From: Sphingomonas sp. IC-56
GTDB taxonomy: Bacteria > Pseudomonadota > Alphaproteobacteria > Sphingomonadales > Sphingomonadaceae
Length of the DNA stretch: 64,000 nt
Direction: 5' to 3'
NCBI RefSeq assembly: GCF_021043375.1
Contig: NZ_JAJNDV010000001.1
Location: 1 to 64,000, forward strand
Both the position numbers and the translations under genes were made by a program. The notes under the pieces were generated by a model. That model had not been told where the DNA came from, made no database searches, and saw only the letters and a list, made by a program, of their open reading frames with translations. Positions within the stretch are counted from its first letter, which is position 1; each line of letters starts with the position of its first letter. Positions 18,687-29,098 of this stretch are shown in pieces.

Positions 18687-19912
18687 GTGTTGCTCCACCG
18701 CCCCCGATAGGATGAGCGCTTCAGATACGGGTTTCGCCGCGTGAAAGCGAGCAGCAGGCCGAACCCGATCGACAGCGCGATCATCGACGACCCGCCATAG
18801 CTGATAAACGGCAGCGTCATGCCCTTGGACGGCGCGATCCCGGTGTTCACCGCCATGTTGATCAGCGCCTGCACGCCGAACTGCGCGGCAAGGCCGGACG
18901 CCGCGAGCAGCCGGAACGCATCCTCTTCGTCCAGCTGCTTCATCAGCACGCGGATCACGATCGCGGCGTACAGCACGACGATGACGATGCAGGCCAGCAG
19001 CCCGAACTCCTCGCCGATCACCGAAAAGATATAGTCGGTATGCGCCTCGGGCAGGCGGAACTTCATCTGGCCGCTGCCGGGGCCCGTGCCGGTCAGCCCT
19101 CCGGCAGTCAGCGTGTCATGCGCCATCTCGACCTGGTACCGGTCGGCCAGCGCCGCTTCCTTGGTGGGGAACAGGAAATTGTCGATGCGCGTGCGGGCGG
19201 TGTCGTAGAACAGGTACGCCGCGACCACGCCCGCCGCCGCCGTGCCGGCCAGCCCGCCGATCGCCGCTGGCGAGATGCCGGAAATCACCAGCAGGATCAC
19301 CCACACCAATCCGAACACGATCGTCTGCCCGAAATCGGGCTGCAGCATCAGCAGCAGGCCCACCAGCGCCGTGACGCCCCCGGTGATCAGCAGCACCGGC
19401 AATTCGGGGTCTTTCGCGCGGAACGAGAGCATCCACGCCGTCGACACGATAAACAGTGGCTTCAGGAATTCGGAGGGTTGCAGGTCGGAAAAGCCCATGC
19501 TGATCCAGCGCCGCGCACCATTGGTCTCATGCCCGACAAAGGGCACCAGGAGCAGCAGGAACAGGAAAAACGCCGCGCCCAGCAGCGACAGCCGCCGCGC
19601 CAGCGTCACCGGCAGCATCGACACGCCGATCAATACCGGTAACGACACGCCAACCCACATCAGCTGCCGCCAGAAATAGTACATGGCCGGGACGACATGC
19701 CCCGCACCCGAATAGCGCCGCGCTGTCGCGGGCGACGCTGCCGCCACCGCCACCAGCCCGATCGCGATCAGCAACAGCGCGAGCAACAACAGCACGCGGT
19801 CCACTTCCCAGAACCACATGCCCGCACGCGACGTGTTGGCGCGGCTCAACTGGTTGGACACCCGGCGCTTGACCTCGGTGCTCACTGCCTGTGTCTGGAC
19901 CGGCTTGTTCAT
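18683..19912 (-). CDS. ftsW: Lipid II polymerase / division protein FtsW
   Basis: This 409-residue SEDS-family protein has about ten membrane segments and acts as the septal peptidoglycan glycosyltransferase partner of FtsI. It has the SEDS signature near the C-terminus (NTGIAPSKGMTLPFISYGGSS) and the conserved GARRWI and FSDLQPSEFLK stretch. The N-terminal ~30 residues are cytoplasmic. The start overlaps the murD stop (ATGA). Confidence 0.96.
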   Translation of the reverse strand: MNKPVQTQAVSTEVKRRVSNQLSRANTSRAGMWFWEVDRVLLLLALLLIAIGLVAVAAASPATARRYSGAGHVVPAMYYFWRQLMWVGVSLPVLIGVSMLPVTLARRLSLLGAAFFLFLLLLVPFVGHETNGARRWISMGFSDLQPSEFLKPLFIVSTAWMLSFRAKDPELPVLLITGGVTALVGLLLMLQPDFGQTIVFGLVWVILLVISGISPAAIGGLAGTAAAGVVAAYLFYDTARTRIDNFLFPTKEAALADRYQVEMAHDTLTAGGLTGTGPGSGQMKFRLPEAHTDYIFSVIGEEFGLLACIVIVVLYAAIVIRVLMKQLDEEDAFRLLAASGLAAQFGVQALINMAVNTGIAPSKGMTLPFISYGGSSMIALSIGFGLLLAFTRRNPYLKRSSYRGRWSNT

Positions 19913-21237
19913 CCCAACGCCTCTACGGCATCACGGAAAGCGCGGCCGCGCGCCTCGAAATCCTTGAACTGGTCGAACGACGCGCATGCCGGCGACAACA
20001 ACACCGTATCGCCCGGTGCCGCCTGCGCCGCAGCACTGCGCACGGCGGCCTCTAACGTGCCCGAACGCTCCACGGCCATGTCACCGGCCAGCAGCGTGGC
20101 GAAGAGCGCGCTCGCCTCGCCGATCGTATAGGCCTTTACGACATGGCCGAAGCCCGGGCGGCAGGCGTCGAGATCGTCGGTCTTGGCCAGCCCGCCGACG
20201 ATCCAGTGGATGCGGTCGAAAGCGGCCAGCGCCGGCGCGGTAGAGGTCGGATTGGTCGCCTTGCTGTCGTTCACGAACAGCACGCCTTTACGCGTCGCCA
20301 CCCGCTCCATCCGGTGCGGCAACCCGCCGAACGTCGCCAAACCCCGGTCGATCGCCGCCTGATCGATGCCCAGCGCCTCGCAAACGGCAATCGCCGCCAG
20401 CGCGTTCTGCGCATTGTGCGGCCCCTGGAGTGCGGGCCAGCGCGACTGGTCCATGCACACGCCCGGCGCGATCTTGGTCAGGTCCGCGGATCGCCCTGAG
20501 GTAGCAAGCCCGCGCGCAATCGCCGCAGAGACTGCGTCCCCGATCCCGATCACTGCTGCATGCCCAGCCGACTGCATCGCGAACAACCGCGCCTTGGACG
20601 CGGCATAGCCCTCGAAGCCGTCATAGCGGTCGAGATGATCCGGCGTGATGTTGAGCAGCACCGCGACGTCGCAATCGAGGCTGGTGGTCAAATCGATCTG
20701 ATAGCTGGAAAGCTCCAGAACATAGGCCCCACCCTCCAGCACAGGCTCTACTTCGAGGATCGGCAGCCCGATATTGCCTCCGGCGAGCGACGAAATGCCC
20801 GCAGTCCGGCAGATATGATCCACCAGCGCCGTCGTGGTCGACTTCCCGTTGGTCCCGGTAATCCCGACAACCTTGTGCGCCGGCAGTTCTGCCCGCGCTT
20901 GGGCAAAAAGCTCGACGTCGCCAATCACCGGCACCCCGAACGAAGCGGCATGCCCCGCAATCGGGTGCTTGTTAAGCGGCACCCCCGGCGACACCACCAC
21001 CCCGGCGAACCCGGTCAGGTCCAACGTCAGCGGATCGGCGATCCGCAGGCCAACCTGTTCAAGGTCATGCGAAACCTGCTGGGCGGCATCGACGGCTTTT
21101 TCCCGCCGCTCGTCGCTCGTGTCCCAAGCGAGCACCTCCGCCCCGCTCGCCAGCAAGGCACGCACCGTCGCTTGTCCCGAGCGCGCAAGCCCGAGCACCG
21201 CAAAGCGTTTGCCGCGCCAGGCGTTGCTCGTAATCAC
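19909..21237 (-). CDS. murD: UDP-N-acetylmuramoylalanine--D-glutamate ligase
   Basis: This 442-residue Mur ligase adds D-Glu. The N-terminus [19 protein letters not shown], the P-loop [19 protein letters not shown], and [20 protein letters not shown] are clear. The GTG start at 21237 overlaps the mraY stop (GTGA), and its own stop overlaps ftsW. Confidence 0.96.
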   Translation of the reverse strand: MITSNAWRGKRFAVLGLARSGQATVRALLASGAEVLAWDTSDERREKAVDAAQQVSHDLEQVGLRIADPLTLDLTGFAGVVVSPGVPLNKHPIAGHAASFGVPVIGDVELFAQARAELPAHKVVGITGTNGKSTTTALVDHICRTAGISSLAGGNIGLPILEVEPVLEGGAYVLELSSYQIDLTTSLDCDVAVLLNITPDHLDRYDGFEGYAASKARLFAMQSAGHAAVIGIGDAVSAAIARGLATSGRSADLTKIAPGVCMDQSRWPALQGPHNAQNALAAIAVCEALGIDQAAIDRGLATFGGLPHRMERVATRKGVLFVNDSKATNPTSTAPALAAFDRIHWIVGGLAKTDDLDACRPGFGHVVKAYTIGEASALFATLLAGDMAVERSGTLEAAVRSAAAQAAPGDTVLLSPACASFDQFKDFEARGRAFRDAVEALG

Positions 21238-22304
21238 CGCAGCTTCAGCGTGGAGAGCCCCGCCAGCGCCAGCACGAAGGCGATGATCCAGAAGCGGATC
21301 ACCACGGTCGGCTCCGACCAGCCCAGCTGTTCGAAATGGTGGTGGATCGGCGCCATCTTGAACACGCGCTTGCCGGTGCGCTTGAAGAAGAACACCTGGA
21401 TGATGACGCTCAGCGCCTCGACCACGAACAGCCCGCCGATGATGCCCAGCACCAGCTCATGGTGCGAGGTGACGGCAATGGTGCCCAGCGCCCCGCCCAG
21501 CGCCAGGCTGCCGGTATCGCCCATGAACACCGCGGCCGGCGGCGCATTGAACCACAGGAAGGCAAGGCCAGCGCCGATGATCGCGCCGCAAAAGATCGCC
21601 AGTTCTCCCGATCCCGGCACATGGGGGATGCCCAGATAGGTCGCGAACTTCACGTTGCCGGTCAGGTAGACGATGACCATGAACGCCAGGCTGGCGATGA
21701 TCACCGGCATCGACGCAAGGCCGTCCAGCCCGTCGGTCAGGTTCACGGCATTGCCGAACGCCACGATCGTGAACGCGGCAAAGACGATGTAGAAATAGCC
21801 CAGATCCGGGTGCAGCCCGCTGAAGAAGGGCACGTACAGCTGCGTCGAGCCCTGCGAAATGATGATCCAGCTCGCGATCCCGGCGATGACGAACTCGCCG
21901 ATCAGCCGCGTCCGCCCCGAAACGCCCGCGGTGCTGGCTTTGCGAACCTTGTCATAGTCGTCGAGGAACCCGATCATCCCGAACCCGCAGGTGACGAACA
22001 TGCACGCCCAGACATAGGGGTTGCTCAGGTCCATCCACAGCAGCAGCGAGACGGTGAGCGCGGTGAGGATCATCAGCCCGCCCATGGTCGGCGTGCCGCG
22101 CTTGGCCAGGTGGCTCTGCGGCCCGTCGGCGCGGATCGGCTGCCCCTTGCCCTGCCGCACGCGCAGCCAGCCAATGAAGCGCGGCCCAATGATCAGCCCC
22201 AGCAGCAGCGCCGTCGCGACGGCCGCGCCGGTGCGAAAGGTCAGATACCGGATCAGGTTGAGGATACCCGGGAAGCCCAGATGCTCCGCGATCAGGTACA
22301 GCAT
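21234..22304 (-). CDS. mraY: Phospho-N-acetylmuramoyl-pentapeptide-transferase
   Basis: This 356-residue polytopic enzyme makes lipid I from UDP-MurNAc-pentapeptide and undecaprenyl phosphate. The signature GTPTMGG, the DDYDK aspartate pair (within [13 protein letters not shown]), [10 protein letters not shown], and the C-terminal APIHHHFE motif are all present. Start and stop share one base with murF (TAATG). Confidence 0.97.
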   Translation of the reverse strand: MLYLIAEHLGFPGILNLIRYLTFRTGAAVATALLLGLIIGPRFIGWLRVRQGKGQPIRADGPQSHLAKRGTPTMGGLMILTALTVSLLLWMDLSNPYVWACMFVTCGFGMIGFLDDYDKVRKASTAGVSGRTRLIGEFVIAGIASWIIISQGSTQLYVPFFSGLHPDLGYFYIVFAAFTIVAFGNAVNLTDGLDGLASMPVIIASLAFMVIVYLTGNVKFATYLGIPHVPGSGELAIFCGAIIGAGLAFLWFNAPPAAVFMGDTGSLALGGALGTIAVTSHHELVLGIIGGLFVVEALSVIIQVFFFKRTGKRVFKMAPIHHHFEQLGWSEPTVVIRFWIIAFVLALAGLSTLKLR

Positions 22305-23674
22305 TAGGCAACAGCCCTTTCCGCCAGCGCCGCCACCACCGTGGACAGCCGCACGCCATTCGAACCCTTGACGAGAACCGCGTCTCCCGGCGCCAGCACG
22401 GCTTCCAGCCGTTCGCGCGCACCCGCGGCGTCGGCCACATGGACGAAATCCACGCGCCCCTCAAGCGCCTTTGCAAGCGGGCGCATCTCCTCGCCGACCA
22501 GGATCGCGTATGCCACGCCAGCCGCCGCGATCGGCTCGGCGAGCTCGGCATGGAAGCGCGCCGAATGCTCGCCCAGCTCGCGCATCTCGCCCAGCACGAC
22601 CAGCTTGCGCCCGGCCTCCTGCGCCAGCACTGCCAGCGTCGCGCGCATAGACGCCGGATTGGCGTTGTAGCTCTCGTCGACCACCAGCGCCTCGCCATCG
22701 CCGACGCGCACCGTCATCCGCGCGCCCCGCCCGGCCAGCCCGCCCATCTCGGCCAGCGCCAGCCCGGCCTGTTCCAGATCGCCACCCACAGCGTCGACCG
22801 CCGCCAGGATCGCCATTGCGTTCGACACCCAATGCGCCCCCGGCTGCGACAGCGTGAAACTCAACTCGCCCTCGCCAAAGCGTGCCGAAACGAACGTGCC
22901 GCCGCCGGTCCGCATCGTCTCCACCGCGCGATAATCGGCGCCCTTGCCCAGGCCAAAGGTCACGATCCGCCCGGCAAAAGGCCGCGCCGCTTCGATCAGC
23001 CGGTCGCGATGCGGGCTGTCGAACGGCACCACCGCCGTGCCACCCGGCTCCAGCCCCTGGAAGATTTCGCCCTTGGCGTCGGCAATCGCGTCTTCGGAGG
23101 CGAAGAACCCCATATGCGCCGGCGCGATCGTGGTTACGATCGCCACATGCGGCCGCACCAGCCGGGTAAGCGCGGCAAGCTCGCCGGCATGGTTCATGCC
23201 CATCTCGAACACGCCGAAGCGCGTGTCCCGCGGCATCCGCGCCAGGCTCAGCGGCACGCCGGTATGGTTGTTATAGCTCTTGACCGATCGGTGCGCACAG
23301 CCCGGCTCCACTCGGTCCAGCGCGGCGAACAGCGCTTCCTTGGTGCCAGTCTTGCCGACCGAACCGGTAACCCCGATCACCTTGCCGCCCATCCGCGCCC
23401 GCGCGGCACGCCCAAGCGCGTCCAACGCAGCGGTCGTATCGGCAACCCGCACATGCGGACCATCGACGCCGTCGGAAACAACAGCACCGGCAGCGCCCTG
23501 CGCGAAAGCCTGCGCCACGAATCGGTGCCCATCGGTCGCCTCGCCCTTCAGCGCCAGGAACAGGTCCCCCGACCCCACTTCACGCGAATCGAACGTCACT
23601 CCGGAGACGTCAAACTCCGCCGAAGCCGAGCCACCCGTAGCCGCCGCGATCTCCCGCGCACTCCACAGGCTCAC
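22304..23674 (-). CDS. murF: UDP-N-acetylmuramoyl-tripeptide--D-alanyl-D-alanine ligase
   Basis: This 456-residue Mur ligase adds D-Ala-D-Ala. [17 protein letters not shown], the P-loop [35 protein letters not shown] and [16 protein letters not shown] are all family motifs. I chose the GTG at 23674 because it overlaps the murE stop as GTGA. Another GTG three codons upstream (23683) is possible. Confidence 0.95.
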   Translation of the reverse strand: MSLWSAREIAAATGGSASAEFDVSGVTFDSREVGSGDLFLALKGEATDGHRFVAQAFAQGAAGAVVSDGVDGPHVRVADTTAALDALGRAARARMGGKVIGVTGSVGKTGTKEALFAALDRVEPGCAHRSVKSYNNHTGVPLSLARMPRDTRFGVFEMGMNHAGELAALTRLVRPHVAIVTTIAPAHMGFFASEDAIADAKGEIFQGLEPGGTAVVPFDSPHRDRLIEAARPFAGRIVTFGLGKGADYRAVETMRTGGGTFVSARFGEGELSFTLSQPGAHWVSNAMAILAAVDAVGGDLEQAGLALAEMGGLAGRGARMTVRVGDGEALVVDESYNANPASMRATLAVLAQEAGRKLVVLGEMRELGEHSARFHAELAEPIAAAGVAYAILVGEEMRPLAKALEGRVDFVHVADAAGARERLEAVLAPGDAVLVKGSNGVRLSTVVAALAERAVA

Positions 23675-25086
23675 GCCGCACACTCGCGCGCGACCGCCAC
23701 GTCATCGAACGGCAGCACCAGATCGCCGACGATCTGCCCCTGCTCATGCCCCTTCCCGGCCAGCAGCACGATGTCGCCCGCCCCAGCTTCGCCAATGGCC
23801 GCAGCAATCGCCGCCCGCCGGTCACCAATCTCCCGCGCCTCAGGCGCACCTTCCAATATCTCGCGCCGGATCGCCGCGGGATCCTCACCGCGCGGATTGT
23901 CGTCGGTCACGATCACCACGTCCGCACCCGCAGCAGCCGCCCGCCCCATCGGCGCGCGCTTGCCCGGATCGCGGTCGCCCCCAGCGCCCAGCACCAGGAT
24001 CAGCCGCCCCTCGGCATGCGGCTTCAGCGCCGCAATCGCCGCATCGATGGCGTCGGGCGTGTGCGCATAATCGACATACACCGGCGCACCCTTGGCCGTG
24101 ATCACCGCCCGCTCCAGCCGCCCGCGGACCGGCTGCAACCGCGCCAGGCTCGCCAGCGTCGCCGCCACGTCACCCCCGGTCGCAATCACCAGCCCCGCCG
24201 CGACCAGCGCATTCGCCGCCTGATACGCGCCGATCAGCGGCAGCGTGACCTTGTGCTCCGCGCCCCCTGCCTGGATCACCAGTCCCTGCCCCAGCAAGGT
24301 CGGCGTGCGCGCCACCAGCTTCAGCGTCGTGCCATGCTCGCCCACCGTGATCAGCCGGTTGCCGCGCATCCGCGCCAGTTCCTCCACACGCGGCGCGTGC
24401 GGATCATCGGCCCACACCACCGCCGTGCCATCGGCATCCAGCACATCGGCAAACAGCCGCAGCTTGGCGCAGAAATACGCAGCCATGTCGCCATGATAAT
24501 CGAGATGGTCGCGGCTCAGATTGGTGAACGCCGCCGCGCGCACCGCCAGCCCCTCGGTGCGGTACTGCGTCAGTCCATGCGACGAAGCCTCGAACGCAAC
24601 ATGGCTCACGCCTTCGCGCGCCAGCCCGGCGACATTGGACAGGAAGGTGACGATGTCCGGTGTGGTCAGCCCGGTGGTCACTCGCTCGTCCGCCGTGGTG
24701 ACGCCCAGCGTTCCGATCGACGCGGCGTGATGCCCCGCCATCCGCCACAGCTGCCGGGTCATTTCGACAGTGGAGGTCTTGCCGTTGGTCCCGGTCACCG
24801 CCACCGCGGTCTCGGGGAACGGCGCAAAGAACTTCGCCGCCAGCCGCGCGAACGCCTCGCGCGGATTGTCGCTGGCGATGTGCACCGCGCCTTCCACGGT
24901 CGCGCCGGGGCGCGCCACGACGGCCACCGCGCCCGAACGCACGGCGTCGGGGATGAAGTCCTCGCCATTCACTCGCGCGCCTTCGAACGCGCCGAACACC
25001 GTGCCCGGCGCCACCTTGCGGTGGTCGATCGCAAAGCCGGTGACGAATGCGTCCTCGCTGCCGCCGGTGAGTAGCCCCAGCTTCAT
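23671..25086 (-). CDS. murE: UDP-N-acetylmuramoyl-L-alanyl-D-glutamate--2,6-diaminopimelate ligase
   Basis: This 471-residue Mur ligase adds the third residue of the stem peptide. The P-loop is VAVTGTNGKTSTVEM, and the substrate-specificity motif is DDNPRGEDP. DNPR is the form that selects meso-diaminopimelate over lysine, so the peptidoglycan is predicted to be DAP-type. The ATG at 25086 overlaps the ftsI stop (ATGA); the frame extends 11 codons further upstream but lacks support there. Confidence 0.96.
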   Translation of the reverse strand: MKLGLLTGGSEDAFVTGFAIDHRKVAPGTVFGAFEGARVNGEDFIPDAVRSGAVAVVARPGATVEGAVHIASDNPREAFARLAAKFFAPFPETAVAVTGTNGKTSTVEMTRQLWRMAGHHAASIGTLGVTTADERVTTGLTTPDIVTFLSNVAGLAREGVSHVAFEASSHGLTQYRTEGLAVRAAAFTNLSRDHLDYHGDMAAYFCAKLRLFADVLDADGTAVVWADDPHAPRVEELARMRGNRLITVGEHGTTLKLVARTPTLLGQGLVIQAGGAEHKVTLPLIGAYQAANALVAAGLVIATGGDVAATLASLARLQPVRGRLERAVITAKGAPVYVDYAHTPDAIDAAIAALKPHAEGRLILVLGAGGDRDPGKRAPMGRAAAAGADVVIVTDDNPRGEDPAAIRREILEGAPEAREIGDRRAAIAAAIGEAGAGDIVLLAGKGHEQGQIVGDLVLPFDDVAVARECAA

Positions 25087-26792
25087 CGTGCCGCCTTCGT
25101 GCCGGCGGGCCCGGTCCACAGCAGCGGCATCAGGTCCGCCAGGTCGATGTCGCGGCTGTTGTCGGGCGTCACGCCCAGGATCGATCCGGTGCGGCTCACC
25201 ACGCGGCTGGCGACCGGCGAAGCGGTCCAGGCGGCGGTGGTGCGCGAAACGGTGGCGGTACGTTGCGGTGAGTCGAGCATGGTCACCACCACATAGCGCG
25301 GTGCGTCGATCGGAAAAGCCGCAGCGAAGGTGGAGACGTTGCGTCCCTTGTCATATCCGCCGCCCGACGCCGCCTCGGCAGTGCCCGTCTTGCCGCCCAT
25401 GCGATACCCCTTGGCCTCGCCCGAACGTCCAGTGCCCTTCAGCACGATCAGGCGCAGCATCTGTCGCATCCGCGCGCTGGTCTCCTCGTTCATCACCCGC
25501 GTGCCCGCCACTTCCTTGCCGGGCGCCACCTTGAGCAGCGTGGCCGGGCGCAGCGTGCCCCCATTCACCATCGCGGCATAGGCGTTGGCCAGGTGCAGCG
25601 GCGTCACCGCGATGCCATGACCATAGGCCGTGGTCATCACCGTGGTCCGCGCCCAAAAGGTCGGCCACAGCGGCTTGGCGCCATCGCCCAGCTCGATATG
25701 CGGCCGCTGGTGGAAACCCAGTCGTTCGAACAGGCCCTGCATCCGCGCAGCACCCATCTCATCGGCAATGCGCGCCGTGGCGATGTTGGACGAATAGATC
25801 AGCACTTCGGGCACGGTCAGCCAGCGGAACGTCTCGTCGCCCGGATCGTCGCTGATCTTGAAGCGCCCGACCTGCAGCGGCCGGGTGGCGTCGAAACGCC
25901 GCGCCATGGTCTTGAGCAGCCCGGCATCGATCGCGCCGGCCACCGCCAGCGGCTTGAAGGTGGAGCCAAGCTCATACACGCTCTGCGTCACGTTGTTGCG
26001 CGGCGGAATGCCCTTGATCGCATTGGGATTGAAGGTGGGCAGCGACACCATCGCCACCACTTCGCCGGTGCGCACGTCCAGCACGATTCCAGCCGCGCCA
26101 CGCGCCTGGAAGACGTTCATCGCCGCGCCGAGCTCGCTTTCCATCGCGGCCTGCACGCGCGCGTCGATCGACAACGCGACCGGCTGGCTGCGCAGCGCGG
26201 GATCGGACAGGCGCTTTTCCAGCACCTTCTCCATGCCCGCGACGCCGTGGCCATTGGAATCGATGAACCCCAGCACATGCGCGGCCATGGTCGACTGGGG
26301 GTACAGCCGGTCGGGCTCGCGCTGGAACTCGATCGCCGGCTCGCCCAGCGCGTTCACTGCGCTCACCAACTCAGGGAGCGCGCGCCGCCGCAGAAAGGCA
26401 AAGCCGCTGCCGGAATTCAGGATCGCCTGATAATACGCAACGCTTTGCTCGGGCATCAGCTCGGCCAGCTTCTGCGCCAGCGCGGCCTTGTCGCCGATCA
26501 CCTGGTTGGGGTGGATGGCGATGGTCCAGGCGTCGATCGTGCGCGCCAGCGGCGCACCGTTGCGGTCGACAATGTCGCCGCGCGGCGGGATCAGCCCGGC
26601 ATTGATGTCACGCGCCGTCGCGGGCTCGGCCCATAACGCCAGCAGCGCCAGCTTGGCGATCACCACGAACATGCCCGCGCAGAACAGCAGCGACAGCACC
26701 ATCAGGCGCAATTGGGCGACGGCGACAAGCGCCTGCCGGGCACCACCGCCCGTGCGGCCCTGCCGGGTCGGCGGGGCGACGACGACGATCAA
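25083..26792 (-). CDS. ftsI: Peptidoglycan D,D-transpeptidase FtsI (PBP3)
   Basis: This 569-residue class B penicillin-binding protein cross-links septal peptidoglycan. It has one N-terminal membrane helix (about 28-50). The transpeptidase motifs are STFK (277-280, nucleophile Ser277), SSN (334-336) and KTG (468-470). The upstream gene's TGA overlaps a TTG at 26792 (TTGA), which gives the expected short cytoplasmic N-terminus; the next in-frame ATG (residue 31) falls inside the membrane helix. So TTG is the likely start. Confidence 0.95.
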   Translation of the reverse strand: MIVVVAPPTRQGRTGGGARQALVAVAQLRLMVLSLLFCAGMFVVIAKLALLALWAEPATARDINAGLIPPRGDIVDRNGAPLARTIDAWTIAIHPNQVIGDKAALAQKLAELMPEQSVAYYQAILNSGSGFAFLRRRALPELVSAVNALGEPAIEFQREPDRLYPQSTMAAHVLGFIDSNGHGVAGMEKVLEKRLSDPALRSQPVALSIDARVQAAMESELGAAMNVFQARGAAGIVLDVRTGEVVAMVSLPTFNPNAIKGIPPRNNVTQSVYELGSTFKPLAVAGAIDAGLLKTMARRFDATRPLQVGRFKISDDPGDETFRWLTVPEVLIYSSNIATARIADEMGAARMQGLFERLGFHQRPHIELGDGAKPLWPTFWARTTVMTTAYGHGIAVTPLHLANAYAAMVNGGTLRPATLLKVAPGKEVAGTRVMNEETSARMRQMLRLIVLKGTGRSGEAKGYRMGGKTGTAEAASGGGYDKGRNVSTFAAAFPIDAPRYVVVTMLDSPQRTATVSRTTAAWTASPVASRVVSRTGSILGVTPDNSRDIDLADLMPLLWTGPAGTKAAR

Positions 26793-27361
26793 CGCAGTGC
26801 CAGCTTCTCGCGCTTCGCCAGCTTGGCGAGATCGTCGAGGGTAGAGGTGCTCAACACGCCCGTCTCCGCCATCGCCACGGCCTGGCGGTTCGCCTTCTTC
26901 ATCAACTTGTCCATTTCCCCGTCCGCCTGCGCCACAGCCTTGGGCGCAGCAGCGCGGGGTGCGGTTTGCTCCGGTTGGGGCTGCGCCGCCAGCGGTGCTG
27001 CGGCGGGCTGAACCGGGGACACGCCAGTCGGCACCACCAGCGCGGCGGTCTGCATCTCTGCGCCGCCCGGCATCTGGTCCAGGCTGGCCAGCGCGGTCTC
27101 GCCGGGCAGGAATTGCTGCGCATCAGGCGCGGCCAGCGCCAGCACTTCCCCGTTCCAGCGTTCCAGCTGGGCCAGGTTGGCGCGCGTGTTGAACTCGGTC
27201 TCGAGCTGGCGGATGTCCTTCTGCGCGGCGACGATCGCAGCCTTGGTCGCGTTGAGCTTGGCCAGCTCCGCGGCGCCATGCGAATTCACCATATAGCATG
27301 CCGGCGCCACCACGACGCCGCACAGGAACCAGCCCACACCCCTGAAGCGATTCACCGCCAC
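26789..27361 (-). CDS. ftsL: FtsL-like division protein
   Basis: This 190-residue bitopic protein has a short cytoplasmic N-terminus, one membrane helix (VGWFLCGVVVAPACYMV), and a coiled-coil stretch (AELAKLNATKAAIVAAQKDI and on, about 30-75). A long Ala/Pro-rich periplasmic tail follows. Its place between rsmH and ftsI, its topology and the coiled coil identify FtsL; primary sequence conservation is low, as always in this family. The tail makes it longer than the usual 100-120 residues. The GTG start shares one base with the rsmH TAG stop. Confidence 0.8.
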   Translation of the reverse strand: MAVNRFRGVGWFLCGVVVAPACYMVNSHGAAELAKLNATKAAIVAAQKDIRQLETEFNTRANLAQLERWNGEVLALAAPDAQQFLPGETALASLDQMPGGAEMQTAALVVPTGVSPVQPAAAPLAAQPQPEQTAPRAAAPKAVAQADGEMDKLMKKANRQAVAMAETGVLSTSTLDDLAKLAKREKLALR

Positions 27362-28314
27362 TACGCCACTCCCTCACTCGACCACGGTGCCGCCGCCGTG
27401 CGCCGCGCCACGCGCAACGTCGCCGACCGGGCACGCGGATTACGCGCCAATTCCGCCTCGCTTGGCCGAACGGCCTTTGCGGGCGTTTCGAAACTCGGCT
27501 CCGCCCGCGGACCCACCGCCGGGCGATGCCTTGAACCTGCCGGCTCGCTGCCGCTGCGCTCGCGCAGGAACCGCTTCACCAGCCGGTCCTCCAGGCTATG
27601 AAACGTCACCACCGCCAGCCGCCCCCCAGGCTTCAGCACGCGCTCGGCCGCAGCCAGCCCTTCCACCAGCTCGTCAAGCTCGCGGTTCAAGTGGATGCGG
27701 ATCGCCTGGAAGATCCGGGTTGCCGGATCCTTCTTGTCATGCGGCTTATGGTTTAAGGCTTTCCTAACCACGTTCGCCAGTTCGGAAGTCCGCTTAAGGG
27801 GCCTTGCGGAGACGATCGCACGCGCCACCCGGCGCGAGCGCGGCTCCTCGCCATATTGGAACAGCACGTCGGCGATGTCCGCCTCGTCGGCCGAATTCAG
27901 CCAGTCCTCGGCGCTCTCGCCCGCCTGGCTCATCCGCATGTCGAGCGGCCCGTCCTGCTGGATCGAAAAGCCGCGCTCGGCCTGGTCGAGCTGCATCGAC
28001 GACACGCCGATATCCAGCGTCACGCCGTCGACCGGTACCAGCCCACGGCTTTCCAGCTCGTGCGCCAACTGGCTGAACGGCGCCTCGATCAGCACCAGCT
28101 TGCCGTCATGCTCGGCGACGATGGATTGGCCGCTCTCGATCGCGGAGGGGTCACGATCGAAAGCGGCCACCTCGGCACCCTGCGCGAGGATCGCTCTGGT
28201 GTATCCGCCCGCGCCGAAGGTCGCGTCCACGTGTCGCTCGCCGGGTTGGATGGCGAGCCCGTCGATCACTTCGTCGAGCAGGACCGGGATGTGCGGCTGG
28301 CCGGGCGCGCTCAC
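27361..28314 (-). CDS. rsmH: 16S rRNA (cytosine(1402)-N(4))-methyltransferase
   Basis: This 317-residue SAM-dependent methyltransferase (formerly MraW) modifies C1402 in the ribosomal P site. [45 protein letters not shown] and [12 protein letters not shown] are family motifs. The GTG at 28314 overlaps the mraZ stop (GTGA), which sets the start. Confidence 0.96.
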   Translation of the reverse strand: MSAPGQPHIPVLLDEVIDGLAIQPGERHVDATFGAGGYTRAILAQGAEVAAFDRDPSAIESGQSIVAEHDGKLVLIEAPFSQLAHELESRGLVPVDGVTLDIGVSSMQLDQAERGFSIQQDGPLDMRMSQAGESAEDWLNSADEADIADVLFQYGEEPRSRRVARAIVSARPLKRTSELANVVRKALNHKPHDKKDPATRIFQAIRIHLNRELDELVEGLAAAERVLKPGGRLAVVTFHSLEDRLVKRFLRERSGSEPAGSRHRPAVGPRAEPSFETPAKAVRPSEAELARNPRARSATLRVARRTAAAPWSSEGVA

Positions 28315-28796
28315 AGCTTCACCCCCTTGCTCTCGCACAGGAAGGCGCAGATCTCGCGCAGGCCGGGATCGGCATTCTCGTCGGCCATCAGCACTTCGGG
28401 TGCCCAGATGTCGAACGTCTCGCCCGATCCGTTGAAGAACGCCCACTTTCCGATCTTCGCCTTCATCTTGAAGAAGGGCGGCAGCACGAAACGACCGCTG
28501 TCGTCGAACGGCGCCTTTTCGACCTGACCGAAGGCGCGGCGCTTGGCGCTGCTGTCGGTCGCCTCGCCGCGGTCCGACGCCTGCTGCTCGCGGCGGTCGA
28601 TGCGGTCGTACTTTTCCTTGGACCAGCTCAGGTCGTGCGCGGACAGGCAGGCATCCTCGGGATGCAGCCCCACCACGATCTGGCGAATGTCGGAATTGCG
28701 TTCGGCGGCGGCGCGCAGGTCAGCAGGAATGGCGACGCGACCTTTCTGGTCGACCGCCTGGAGCGCAAATCCTTCGAAAAGCTCCCTGTCTGCCAC
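28311..28796 (-). CDS. mraZ: Transcriptional regulator MraZ
   Basis: This 161-residue protein carries two AbrB-like SpoVT domains. The N-terminal copy reads [20 protein letters not shown], and the second contains [13 protein letters not shown]. MraZ binds repeated TGGG-type boxes in its own promoter and represses the dcw cluster in other bacteria. Candidate boxes are present about 155 bp upstream. It is the first gene of the cluster. Confidence 0.95.
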   Translation of the reverse strand: MADRELFEGFALQAVDQKGRVAIPADLRAAAERNSDIRQIVVGLHPEDACLSAHDLSWSKEKYDRIDRREQQASDRGEATDSSAKRRAFGQVEKAPFDDSGRFVLPPFFKMKAKIGKWAFFNGSGETFDIWAPEVLMADENADPGLREICAFLCESKGVKL

Positions 28797-29098
28797 GCCG
28801 CACCCCTTTGGAACCGTCCCTGATGCTCCGCCCGCACATCCCCATGCGGCCCGGCTCCGGCTTGCGCCGGAAGGGATCGTCTTCCTGCCAACAGGTTCTA
28901 ACGTAGATGCATACGGGCGACAACGGAAAATCCGGGGATTTTAGGGGAAACACCCCCACAAACCGCCACTTGTCCCACGTGTTTTTGATTGAATCACGAT
29001 ATGTTCAAGCTAAGTTCCTGAAATCGCACAAACGCCAAAAAGCGCAGCCCCAAAGGACCACGCTCAGCCACGTCTACAAGAGGTTAGACAGCAGCCCC
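28797..29098. other. mraZ upstream region
   Basis: This stretch of about 300 bp separates mraZ from the small membrane protein gene; both genes lie on the minus strand. It should hold the dcw promoter. I see no convincing gene and no clear -35/-10 pair; the only regular feature is the set of MraZ-like boxes reported separately. The right end carries a short hairpin (AGCAGCCCC / GGGGCTGC-like, 29091-29110) that may end the upstream gene. Confidence 0.4.
28951..28981 (-). promoter_or_regulatory. Candidate MraZ operator boxes
   Basis: On the minus strand three GTGG-core elements (GTGGG, GTGGC, GTGGG) begin at 9- and 10-bp spacing. MraZ in other bacteria recognises direct repeats of TGGGN with about 10-bp periodicity upstream of mraZ, so this is a plausible autoregulatory operator. 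The middle box is imperfect and no fourth box is seen. Confidence 0.45.
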
